Shown here: piece after piece, positions 1 through 5,791 of the stretch
Layout: each line of letters starts with the position of its first letter
How positions within the stretch are numbered: the first letter of the stretch is position 1
DNA from: Desulfosporosinus sp.
GTDB lineage: Bacteria; Bacillota; Desulfitobacteriia; Desulfitobacteriales; Desulfitobacteriaceae
Assembly (NCBI GenBank): GCA_016278585.1
Contig: JADQBO010000015.1
Span: forward strand, 1-7,926
Reading direction: 5' to 3'
DNA: 7,926 nucleotides
Program-made: the position numbers and the translations under genes
Notes under the pieces: model-generated
The model's input: the letters and a program-made list of their open reading frames with translations, nothing else
Told to the model about the DNA's origin: nothing
Databases searched by the model: none

Positions 1-43
1 TCTGAAATAACGGCCTCACCGGTCTGCATGGCTTGCTGGAAGT
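1..43 (-). other. Possible end fragment of a sensor/chemoreceptor-like reading frame
   Basis: Read on the minus strand from base 43, one frame gives DFQQAMQTGEAVIS without a stop up to the window edge. The phrase resembles the start of Cache-type extracellular sensor domains of chemoreceptors. Immediately upstream on that strand lies the palindrome at 44-98, so no normal gene start precedes it. It may be a gene remnant or gene interior cut by the repeat, or simply chance. Fourteen codons are too few to decide. Confidence 0.15.
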
Positions 44-98
44 CAGGGGGACAGGTGCATTGTTTCAGATAAACTGAAACAATGCACCTGTCCCCCTG
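44..98. repeat. Perfect 25-bp inverted repeat, REP-like hairpin
   Basis: Arms 44-68 and 74-98 are exact reverse complements, 25 of 25 bases, around the 5-base loop ATAAA at 69-73. The arm carries the core GGGGGACAGGTGCATTGTTT. Short GGGGACAGGT-type palindromes like this recur between genes in many bacteria and are often linked to REP-associated (Y1, IS200-like) transposases; that link is from memory of the family, and no transposase gene is present here. There is no T-run directly after either arm, so it is not a classical intrinsic terminator, although it would form a very strong RNA hairpin in transcripts from either side. It sits beyond the terminator of the leftward transporter operon, as expected for an intergenic mobile repeat. 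Confidence 0.8.
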
Positions 99-128
99 TT
101 TCACCCACCACCCCTGTTTCACCCACCG
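93..128. repeat. Tandem 18-bp direct repeat (two copies)
   Basis: The unit CCCCTGTTTCACCCACCA occurs at 93-110 and again at 111-128, differing only in the last base (A or G). The first copy begins inside the right arm of the 44-98 palindrome and shares its CCCCTGTTTC phrase. The second copy ends in a small hairpin, ACCCAC-CGA-GTGGGT (121-135). The arrangement suggests the palindrome and the tandem unit belong to one composite repeat element. Confidence 0.75.
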
Positions 129-135
129 AGTGGGT

Positions 136-164
136 AAGAAAAATAAAAGGGGAGAACCTTCCCC
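136..164 (-). terminator. Intrinsic terminator of the opuA operon
   Basis: On the minus strand the sequence GGGGAAGGTTCTCCCC (164 to 149) folds into a short stem (four G-C pairs, one A-T, one G-T wobble) with a 4-base loop. It is followed at once by TTTTATTTTTCTT (148 to 136). It lies about 60 bases downstream of the opuAC stop codon and no other gene intervenes, so it should end the leftward transporter transcript. Confidence 0.8.
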
Positions 165-224
165 ATAACCTCTTAAGCAAGGCGATGGACAAGGGTCTCC
201 CTAGTACTTATGGTATAGTGCTTA

Positions 225-1130
225 TTATTTAAGCCAACTATCCACTACAGCTTGATTGGCTTCTATCCATTGCTTAGCAGCTGCTTGAGGCTCCATACCT
301 TCGTTAATTAAACTTTCGATATCACCGATTTGCTGGTCATCAAGTTTAAAAGCTTTCAGCATGTTGGCAACTTCCGGATTTGACTTGGTGAATTCCTTGT
401 TGGCCAGGGTATGAATCTCTTCAGCATCCCCAAAATCTTTATTTGGGTCAACTAGGTATTTAAGATCATACTTTGCGAACATCCAATGAGGACTCCAACC
501 AGTCACTGCAATCCACTTCTTATCACGGTAAGCTTTATCAAGGGCGGTCATCATTGCAGCTTCGGAACTCTGCACAACTTCATAATCTAGACCATAGCTT
601 GCGACTGCTTTATCCGTAGCCTTCATAATTCCAGCACCCGGATCGATTCCAATAATTTTACCATCAAACTTATCCTTGTTAGCTTTTAGATCACCTATAG
701 AAGTGACTTCTGCATACTTAGGTACAACCAGGCCGATTTTAGCTTCGCTCTTATACCATATACCATAGTCATCTAGGTTTTCTTTATACTTATCCCAGTA
801 TGTTTGATGGGTAATAGGAAGCCAAGCATCCATAAAGACGTCTAGGTCTCCTTTATTTAACCCTACAAAGAGGGGCGCTACTTCAAGACTTGTGAGATTA
901 ACTTCATAGCCTTTTCCTTCGAGGATTTCCTTCCAGAGATAACTTACAGCCACATCTTCAGCCCAATTGACGTAACCAATATTTACCTTCTTGTTATCGC
1001 CCGTTGTTACAGGATCTGGGTCTTTTTCAGCTGGGGTAGTTCCTCCACACCCTGCCAGGATTCCCACGCTTAGAAGAGCTACCATGGCATAGATTAATCC
1101 ACGTTTCCATTTACTTGTTAGTAACTTCAC
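225..1130 (-). CDS. opuAC: Glycine betaine ABC transporter, substrate-binding lipoprotein OpuAC
   Basis: This 301-residue protein is the extracellular receptor that binds glycine betaine (or a related quaternary amine) and delivers it to the permease. A lysine/arginine-rich start, a hydrophobic stretch (about 12-26) and the lipobox LAGC with Cys28 mark a lipoprotein anchored to the outer face of the membrane. The mature part follows the OpuAC/ProX-type fold: NWAED near 55-59, DAWLP at 101-105, GIDPGAG at 161-167 and TGWSPHW at 210-216. Tryptophans at about 56, 103 and 212 are candidates for the aromatic cage that holds the trimethylammonium group in this family; I assigned them by position, not by alignment. 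The start is GTG at 1130, preceded at 7 bases by AGGAGGA; two TAA stops in a row close the gene. It is the last gene of the operon, 26 bases after opuAB. Choline, proline betaine or carnitine specificity cannot be excluded. Confidence 0.92.
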   Translation of the reverse strand: MKLLTSKWKRGLIYAMVALLSVGILAGCGGTTPAEKDPDPVTTGDNKKVNIGYVNWAEDVAVSYLWKEILEGKGYEVNLTSLEVAPLFVGLNKGDLDVFMDAWLPITHQTYWDKYKENLDDYGIWYKSEAKIGLVVPKYAEVTSIGDLKANKDKFDGKIIGIDPGAGIMKATDKAVASYGLDYEVVQSSEAAMMTALDKAYRDKKWIAVTGWSPHWMFAKYDLKYLVDPNKDFGDAEEIHTLANKEFTKSNPEVANMLKAFKLDDQQIGDIESLINEGMEPQAAAKQWIEANQAVVDSWLK

Positions 1131-1156
1131 TCGATCATCCTCCTAATTCTTTCTTA

Positions 1157-1996
1157 TTATTTTTTAATAGCTGCTCGTGAATTGCTTGCGACCCCTTGAC
1201 TGAGACGGTCTAAGATCATAGCAAGAATAACGACAGCTAAACCATACTCAAAACCTTTACCAATGTCCATCTGGGCAATCCCTGCGAGAACTCCAGCACC
1301 CAGACCCTGAGCCCCAATCATCGCCGAAATAACGACCATGGAAAGAGAGAGCATCATGGTTTGGTTGATTCCCGCCATGATTGTAGGCAGAGCTAGTGGT
1401 AACTGAATTTTAAAGAGCATCTGACTGGAGCTCGAACCAAAGGCTTCTCCAACTTCAACAAGGTCTGTAGGAACTTGGCGAATCCCAAGATCCGTCAAAC
1501 GAATAACAGGGGGCATTGAGAAGATCACTGTGGCAAAAACAGCAGATACCGTGCCTAAATTAAAGAACATCAAGGCAGGAATGAGATAAACAAATGAAGG
1601 CATTGTCTGCATGAAATCCAGCACAGGGGCGAGAACTCTATGGAAGCGTTCACTCCGTGCTGCAAGTATTCCTAAGGGAATACCTATAATCAGAGAAACG
1701 GTCGAAGCAATTAGCACGAGAATTAGAGTATCAAGAAAGGCGGACCACAATGCTAGGTTATAGATCAGGAATAATCCAAGCCCGGATCCCACAGCTAGTC
1801 GCCACCCCTTGGCGCGCCAGGCTAATAGTACAAAGACTAGAATGATAACATACCAGGGAAGAAATCCTAAACCATCACGTAATGAATCTGCAATATCGGT
1901 TACGTATGCAGTGAAAGCATCAAATGCACTACCGAAATGATCCAACAGCCAATCTACACCTTGGTTAACCCACTGTCCCAATGGAAGACGATACAT
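1157..1996 (-). CDS. opuAB: Glycine betaine ABC transporter, permease OpuAB
   Basis: This 279-residue integral membrane protein forms the translocation channel of the importer. After an amphipathic N-terminal part of about 45 residues come hydrophobic spans near 48-66, 68-90, 91-113, 134-160, 208-227 and 240-262. The cytoplasmic EAA loop that docks on the ATPase is clear: EVGEAFG at 181-187 followed by the KIQLPLALP stretch at 196-204. The length matches OpuAB (about 280 residues). I place the start at ATG 1996. A longer in-frame GTG at 2008 lies directly against the AGGAGG at 2009-2014, leaving no spacing, whereas ATG 1996 sits 12 bases from AGGAGG (9 from the extended AGGAGGTGA-type match). 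The first 32 bases overlap the end of opuAA, which suggests translational coupling. The next gene is opuAC. Confidence 0.92.
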   Translation of the reverse strand: MYRLPLGQWVNQGVDWLLDHFGSAFDAFTAYVTDIADSLRDGLGFLPWYVIILVFVLLAWRAKGWRLAVGSGLGLFLIYNLALWSAFLDTLILVLIASTVSLIIGIPLGILAARSERFHRVLAPVLDFMQTMPSFVYLIPALMFFNLGTVSAVFATVIFSMPPVIRLTDLGIRQVPTDLVEVGEAFGSSSSQMLFKIQLPLALPTIMAGINQTMMLSLSMVVISAMIGAQGLGAGVLAGIAQMDIGKGFEYGLAVVILAMILDRLSQGVASNSRAAIKK

Positions 1997-3191
1997 CTTT
2001 TGGTTCACCTCCTGTGTCGGCTAACGCAGCAAGCACTGAGCCTCGTATGATGATTCCAATGAGACGTTTTTCTTCATCAATCACCGCTAAGGGAACCTTA
2101 CTTTCTGCAATAACCGTGAAAATATCTTGAACGAGAACAGTTTCATTGTGGACGGGAACTTCAAGTAACTCGACATCCTGAAGACTCTTGATGTCGGCTT
2201 TTCGTGCTTCAATGGCTTGCTCAGCAGTTATCAGCCCTTGCAAATGTTTAGCGCGATCCACCACGAAGACACTGGAAATACCATGTTCTTTCATAACCTG
2301 TAGGGCGACATGGGGACCATCACGCAATTGTACAACCGGATGGGGTCGTTTCATAACGTCTTTTAAGGTTAGAATTCTGCTTCGATCAACACCTCTTGTA
2401 AATTTGGCAACATAGTCATCTGCAGGATCTCTGAGAATTTCTTCTGGAGTACCCACTTGAACGAGTGAACCATTCCTTACGAATGCAATACGGTCGCCTA
2501 TTTTTAAGGCTTCATTTAAGTCATGAGTAATAAATACGATAGTCTTGTTCATCTTCTGTTGGAGATTTAATAACTCATCCTGCATTTCTTCACGAATCAA
2601 GGGATCCAAGGCACTAAAAGCCTCGTCCATAAGAAGAATATCAGGATCGTTGGTCAAGGCGCGGGCTAATCCAACCCGTTGTTTCATTCCACCACTTAGC
2701 TCATCAGGATAGGAATGTTCCAAGCCGGCAAGTCCGACCATCGCTAATCGGTCTAAGGCGCGTTTTTCGCGTTCGGCTTTGCCTACCCCATGGACCTCTA
2801 AGCCAAAAACCGTGTTCTGCAGCACCGTCCGATGAGGTAAGAGCGCAAACTGCTGGAAAACCATGGCTAATTTTTTTTGTCTTACTTGTCTTAGCTCTTG
2901 GGTTTTTAGCTTAATGATATCAACACCATCAATGATAACTGAGCCTGAGCTCGGTTCAATTAACCGATTGAGACACCGAAGAATGGTCGATTTTCCACTC
3001 CCGGACAGCCCCATGACGACAAAAACCTCTCCCTCATTCACAGTAAAGCTTACATTATTTATACCTACAGTTAAACCAGTTTCTGCAAAGATTTGTTCCT
3101 TGTCGAAACCTTTATCTAATAAGTGCAATGCTTTTTGTGGTTGTGAACTAAAGATCTTAATCAAATTCTTAACTTCAATTTTTACCCCCAT
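1965..3191 (-). CDS. opuAA: Glycine betaine ABC transporter, ATP-binding subunit OpuAA with CBS domains
   Basis: This 408-residue cytoplasmic ATPase powers the importer. The ABC domain (about 1-270) shows Walker A GLSGSGKST (61-69), the Q-loop VFQQ (111-114), the signature LSGGMKQR (165-172), Walker B ILLMDEAFSALD (185-196) and the switch histidine in ITHD (His223). The N-terminal extension before the usual ABC start, with the phrase IFSSQPQKALHLLDKG, is typical of OpuAA/ProV proteins. Residues of about 275-395 form two CBS repeats, which in the well-studied OpuA of Lactococcus sense ionic strength and gate transport. ATG 3191 is preceded at 7 bases by AAAGGAGG. It is the first gene after the promoter at 3258-3293 and its last 32 bases overlap opuAB. 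Length is close to the Bacillus protein (about 418). Confidence 0.93.
   Translation of the reverse strand: MGVKIEVKNLIKIFSSQPQKALHLLDKGFDKEQIFAETGLTVGINNVSFTVNEGEVFVVMGLSGSGKSTILRCLNRLIEPSSGSVIIDGVDIIKLKTQELRQVRQKKLAMVFQQFALLPHRTVLQNTVFGLEVHGVGKAEREKRALDRLAMVGLAGLEHSYPDELSGGMKQRVGLARALTNDPDILLMDEAFSALDPLIREEMQDELLNLQQKMNKTIVFITHDLNEALKIGDRIAFVRNGSLVQVGTPEEILRDPADDYVAKFTRGVDRSRILTLKDVMKRPHPVVQLRDGPHVALQVMKEHGISSVFVVDRAKHLQGLITAEQAIEARKADIKSLQDVELLEVPVHNETVLVQDIFTVIAESKVPLAVIDEEKRLIGIIIRGSVLAALADTGGEPKDVSSSIGTVG
2009..2014 (-). promoter_or_regulatory. Ribosome binding site that decides the opuAB start
   Basis: AGGAGG on the minus strand lies inside the 3' end of opuAA. It abuts GTG 2008, too close for initiation there, and is well placed for ATG 1996. 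This makes the opuAB product four residues shorter than the longest open frame. Confidence 0.7.
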
Positions 3192-3257
3192 GATCTAACC
3201 TCCTTTCTAAAGAGTTAGGGAATCAAATAACAACTTAACATTTCGCGTAGAGTTGTC

Positions 3258-3293
3258 ACAGTACATTATACTTTCATTATAGATAAAGGTCAA
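3258..3293 (-). promoter_or_regulatory. Sigma-A-type promoter of the opuA operon
   Basis: On the minus strand TTGACC (3293 to 3288) and TATAAT (3270 to 3265) are separated by exactly 17 bases, an almost perfect housekeeping promoter. Transcription would begin near 3258, giving a leader of about 65 bases before the opuAA ATG. Within that leader ACAACT and AGTTGT (3256-3251 and 3235-3230) form a 6-bp inverted repeat with a 15-base spacer, which could be a repressor operator or a weak RNA hairpin; nothing identifies the regulator. Confidence 0.8.
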
Positions 3294-3545
3294 AAGCCTA
3301 TTTAAGCAAATGACAATGAAAATACTTGCGATTGTTTACATATGCTCCTGAATATTGATTTTTTTAAACAAAGCTAAACGTTAAATAAAGCCTTTGATGT
3401 TTATGAGGAGGATGTGCACATTTTGCTATTTATGGATGATTGTTTCATAAAAAACTATTTCAAAAATCACTTTTAAAAAGAGGGATTTTGGATATACTTA
3501 TAGAATAACTAAATATTAATCAATCTTATAAAAATACATAAATTA
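3294..3545. other. AT-rich divergent spacer between the opuA and cbi operons
   Basis: No convincing gene lies here. The rightward cbi promoter must be in the right half, because the riboswitch aptamer starts at 3546. Candidate -10 boxes on the plus strand are TATACT (3493-3498) and TATAAA (3527-3532), but neither has a good -35 at 16-18 bases, so I do not choose. A strong AGGAGG (3406-3411) has only frames of 12 to 21 codons after it. The region is otherwise low-complexity A/T sequence. Confidence 0.5.
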
Positions 3546-3700
3546 TACTTAAGGTTCCTTTGAAATAGAGGATTTAAGGGGAAGTCGATGTAAATCCGAC
3601 GCGGTCCCGCCACTGTAAACAAGGAGTTCTCTACAATAAATCCCACTAGAATGAGGGATAGGAGAACGATGATTTGAAGCCAGGAAACCTGCCTTAAGTA
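3546..3700 (+). promoter_or_regulatory. Cobalamin riboswitch aptamer
   Basis: The RNA contains the hallmark core CGGTCCCGCCACTGT (3602-3616) and the B12 box AGCCAGGAAACCTGCC (3678-3693). The closing stem P1 is a perfect 9-bp match, TACTTAAGG (3546-3554) with CCTTAAGTA (3692-3700), which sets the aptamer limits. A hairpin with GTCG (3584-3587) and CGAC (3597-3600) fits P5. A variable arm pairs GTTCTC (3626-3631) with GAGAAC (3662-3667) and ATCCC (3640-3644) with GGGAT (3655-3659). Adenosylcobalamin or another cobalamin binds such aptamers and lowers expression of the genes behind them, here the cbi biosynthetic operon. Which cobalamin form is preferred cannot be read from the sequence. Confidence 0.95.
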
Positions 3701-3710
3701 ACATCACAAA

Positions 3711-3725
3711 CCTACGAGCGATAGG
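3711..3725 (+). promoter_or_regulatory. Riboswitch switching hairpin / candidate antiterminator strand
   Basis: CCTA (3711-3714) pairs with TAGG (3722-3725) around the loop CGAGCGA. The segment TACGAGC at 3713-3719 is an exact copy of TACGAGC at 3753-3759, the 5' arm of the terminator. It can therefore pair with GCTCGT (3767-3772) and prevent the terminator from forming. An outer pairing of ACATC (3701-3705) with GATGT (3727-3731) would extend the hairpin. Inference: ligand stabilises this hairpin, hides the antiterminator strand and lets the terminator form. Confidence 0.6.
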
Positions 3726-3753
3726 AGATGTATGTTTATTTAGAGTAAACCAT

Positions 3754-3778
3754 ACGAGCCGCTTAGGCTCGTTTTTTT
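3754..3778 (+). terminator. Riboswitch-controlled intrinsic terminator
   Basis: ACGAGCC (3754-3760) and GGCTCGT (3766-3772) form a perfect 7-bp GC-rich stem with the loop GCTTA, followed by seven T (3772-3778). It lies 31 bases before the cbiET start and behind the aptamer, so control is by premature termination rather than by hiding the ribosome site. Confidence 0.9.
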
Positions 3779-3809
3779 ATGACTCATCAAATATGGAAGA
3801 GGGTTTTTA

Positions 3810-5054
3810 ATGTTACAAGTCATCGGAATCGGCCCTGGAAAACCGGAATGGTTGCCTCCTGCAATTACAGAACTTGTAAAGAACTGCGAAATTTTAATTG
3901 GAGGGTCTAGGGCCCTCAAACTCTTTTCTGATTTCAATGGACGCCAATACTCACTATCCGGGGATCTAGCCAGCAGTATTGAGGTGATTAGAAACGCACT
4001 TCTAGAAGAAAAGGTTATTGGAGTTCTTGTCTCTGGTGATCCTGGTTTTTTTAGTTTTTTACCTAGGCTTAAGAAGGAATTTCCTAAGGAGAGAATTGAT
4101 GTTTATCCTGGGATTAGTTCTCTTCAATTTGCGTTTGCTAGAGCCGAGCTTCCTTGGCAGGAGGCAACCTTTTCTAGTGTTCACGGACGTGCATTATCCG
4201 TATTGCCTGAGGTGATCACTCGTCCAACAGCGGTTCTAACTGGTGGGGAGAATACTCCACAGAAAATCGCGCAACTCTATCTAGAACGTGGTGATAATCT
4301 CAAAATATCGATTGGAAATGCCCTTACTTATCCAGAGGAATTTTGGGCAACAATGGATGCGGAGCAGTTAGCTCAAGAAAATACCTTGTTAAATAATGCC
4401 ATTCTTATTCTTCATCCTAATCAAACTAATATTAAGTGTACCCCACAATCAATTAAATATTCTAACATGCGCAGCAACCAGTGTAGGCTTGGAATTCCAG
4501 ACGAAGAGTTTCTGCGAGGAAAGGTTCCCATGACTAAGGCGGAAATTCGTGTACAAGTACTCGCTAAAGCTCAGATCTCGAAAAGCGATTATGTTGTTGA
4601 TGTTGGCGCAGGAACGGGAAGTATAAGCATCGAAGCCGCTGGTCTTGCTTCTGAAGGCTTAGTTTATGCCATTGAACATAATCCTGAGGCTCAAGAACTC
4701 ATTCTTGCTAATCAACAAAAGTTTGAAGTTTCAAATCTTCAACTGATTCCTGGAGCTGCCCCAGAGGTCTTTGGTGAGCTTCCAGCACTCGATGTCTGCA
4801 TTATTGGCGGGAGTAATGGGCGTTTATCTGAGATCTTAAAAACCGTTCCCCTTGTTGAAGGTGGAAGAATCGTAATTACAGCAGTGACCATAGAGACAGT
4901 GGCTCAAGGTTTAAAACTGCTTACAGATTTTAACTATCAGGATATCGATACCATTTCCATCCAAGCGGTCCGTTGGAAAGAAGTAAAAACTTTACATATG
5001 GCACAAGCGTTGAATCCAATCTTTATAATTTCAGCACGAAAAGGGGAAAAGTGA
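3810..5054 (+). CDS. cbiET: Fused cobalt-precorrin C5-methyltransferase / C15-methyltransferase-decarboxylase CbiET
   Basis: This 414-residue cytoplasmic enzyme joins two SAM-dependent methyltransferases of corrin ring synthesis. Residues of about 1-200 are CbiE (tetrapyrrole methylase fold): GIGPG at 6-10, GDPGFFS at 76-82, VYPGISS near 98-104. Residues of about 225-414 are CbiT (Rossmann-type): the entry phrase GIPDEEFLRGKVPMTKAE, the SAM-binding loop VDVGAGTGSISIEAA at 263-277 and the acidic AIEH near 287-290. CbiE methylates C5; CbiT methylates C15 and removes the C12 acetate carboxyl. The fusion matches the layout of CobL of the aerobic route, but CbiG and CbiL context points to the anaerobic route. 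The linker near 200-225 is polar. ATG 3810 follows GGAAGAGGG at about 6 bases. First gene behind the riboswitch; its TGA shares one base with the cbiL ATG (TGATG). Confidence 0.94.
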   Translation: MLQVIGIGPGKPEWLPPAITELVKNCEILIGGSRALKLFSDFNGRQYSLSGDLASSIEVIRNALLEEKVIGVLVSGDPGFFSFLPRLKKEFPKERIDVYPGISSLQFAFARAELPWQEATFSSVHGRALSVLPEVITRPTAVLTGGENTPQKIAQLYLERGDNLKISIGNALTYPEEFWATMDAEQLAQENTLLNNAILILHPNQTNIKCTPQSIKYSNMRSNQCRLGIPDEEFLRGKVPMTKAEIRVQVLAKAQISKSDYVVDVGAGTGSISIEAAGLASEGLVYAIEHNPEAQELILANQQKFEVSNLQLIPGAAPEVFGELPALDVCIIGGSNGRLSEILKTVPLVEGGRIVITAVTIETVAQGLKLLTDFNYQDIDTISIQAVRWKEVKTLHMAQALNPIFIISARKGEK

Positions 5055-5791
5055 TGAATAAAACTTGGGGAAAATTCTATGGAGTTGGAGTCGGTCCCGG
5101 AGACCCTCGATTATTAACCTTACAAGCTGTCGATGTTTTACAATCGGTCGATTTAGTAGCCATCCCAAAATCGAAACTTGATCGAGAGAGTGTCGCTTGG
5201 GACATTGCCAAAGCACATTGTCCAGCCAATGTGCGCCTAGTCGAATTAGAAATGCCCATGACTTCAGATCAACAGGTTTTAGCCAAGGCATGGCAAGACG
5301 GGGCACAAACCCTCTTAACTGAACTGAAACAGGGTAAATCTGTGGCCTTTATAACGCTAGGCGATCCTTCACTTTATAGTACTTACAGTTACTTACTTAA
5401 TATACTTCAATATGATCTGCCTCAGGAATACATTGTAACCGTGCCGGGAATTACGGCTATGTCCGCAGCAGCTGCTAAGATTAATTTGCCTCTAGCCACA
5501 GGGGATGAGCCCCTCCTGATCTTGCCAAGCACTGAAGATGTTGGTGAATTCCTTAATTTTCCCAATTTAGTCTTAATGAAAGTCTCTCGAAGACTTCCTG
5601 AGATTTTAACGCTGCTCGAAGAGCGGGATAAAAAAGCAGTTTTGTTAACTCGCTTAGGACAAGCCGGAGAAAAAATCCGTTGGGAACCTAATCCGCAGGA
5701 TTTTAAAGCCGATAAAATTGATTACCTTAGTCTGTTACTCGTTAAAAAAGATCTATTGGGGAGGGAAAAGAGTGAACCAGAAAAATACTAA
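5054..5791 (+). CDS. cbiL: Cobalt-precorrin-2 C20-methyltransferase CbiL
   Basis: This 245-residue tetrapyrrole methylase transfers a methyl group from SAM to C20 of cobalt-factor II/cobalt-precorrin-2, an early committed step toward cobalamin. It shows the N-terminal loop GVGVGPGDPRLLTL (10-23), the second SAM-site motif GDPSLYSTYSYL (103-114) and VPGITAMSAAAA (130-141), a combination typical of the CbiL/CobI branch. A longer open frame extends 27 codons upstream to 4973, but that part lies inside cbiT. ATG 5054 has AAGGGG at 7 bases and the usual family length, so I use it. The start overlaps the cbiET stop by one base, and the end overlaps cbiF by 20 bases. CobI (metal-free substrate) is not separable by eye; CbiG downstream favours the cobalt-containing substrate. 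Confidence 0.92.
   Translation: MNKTWGKFYGVGVGPGDPRLLTLQAVDVLQSVDLVAIPKSKLDRESVAWDIAKAHCPANVRLVELEMPMTSDQQVLAKAWQDGAQTLLTELKQGKSVAFITLGDPSLYSTYSYLLNILQYDLPQEYIVTVPGITAMSAAAAKINLPLATGDEPLLILPSTEDVGEFLNFPNLVLMKVSRRLPEILTLLEERDKKAVLLTRLGQAGEKIRWEPNPQDFKADKIDYLSLLLVKKDLLGREKSEPEKY

Noticed and set aside
44..98. Palindrome as the terminator of the opuA operon
   Set aside because: It lacks an adjacent T-run, and a proper terminator at 136-164 comes first.
44..128. CRISPR-like array
   Set aside because: Only two tandem 18-bp units without spacers and one palindrome; no array structure and no cas genes.
1997..2008. GTG 2008 as the opuAB start
   Set aside because: It touches the AGGAGG, leaving no room for initiation; ATG 1996 is better placed.
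2188..2415. 75-codon plus-strand open frame inside opuAA
   Set aside because: It is antisense to the well-supported CBS region of OpuAA, has no ribosome site and its translation shows no recognisable family.
2863..3198. 111-codon plus-strand open frame opposite the ABC domain of OpuAA
   Set aside because: It mirrors the conserved Walker A region on the other strand; composition is that of an antisense shadow.
4973..5053. Longer cbiL start at ATG 4973
   Set aside because: The added 27 residues lie in the cbiT coding region and resemble nothing; ATG 5054 has a good ribosome site and gives the family length.
5718..5771. Longer cbiF start at ATG 5718
   Set aside because: The added 18 residues overlap cbiL, and GTG 5772 has GGGGAGGG at proper spacing.
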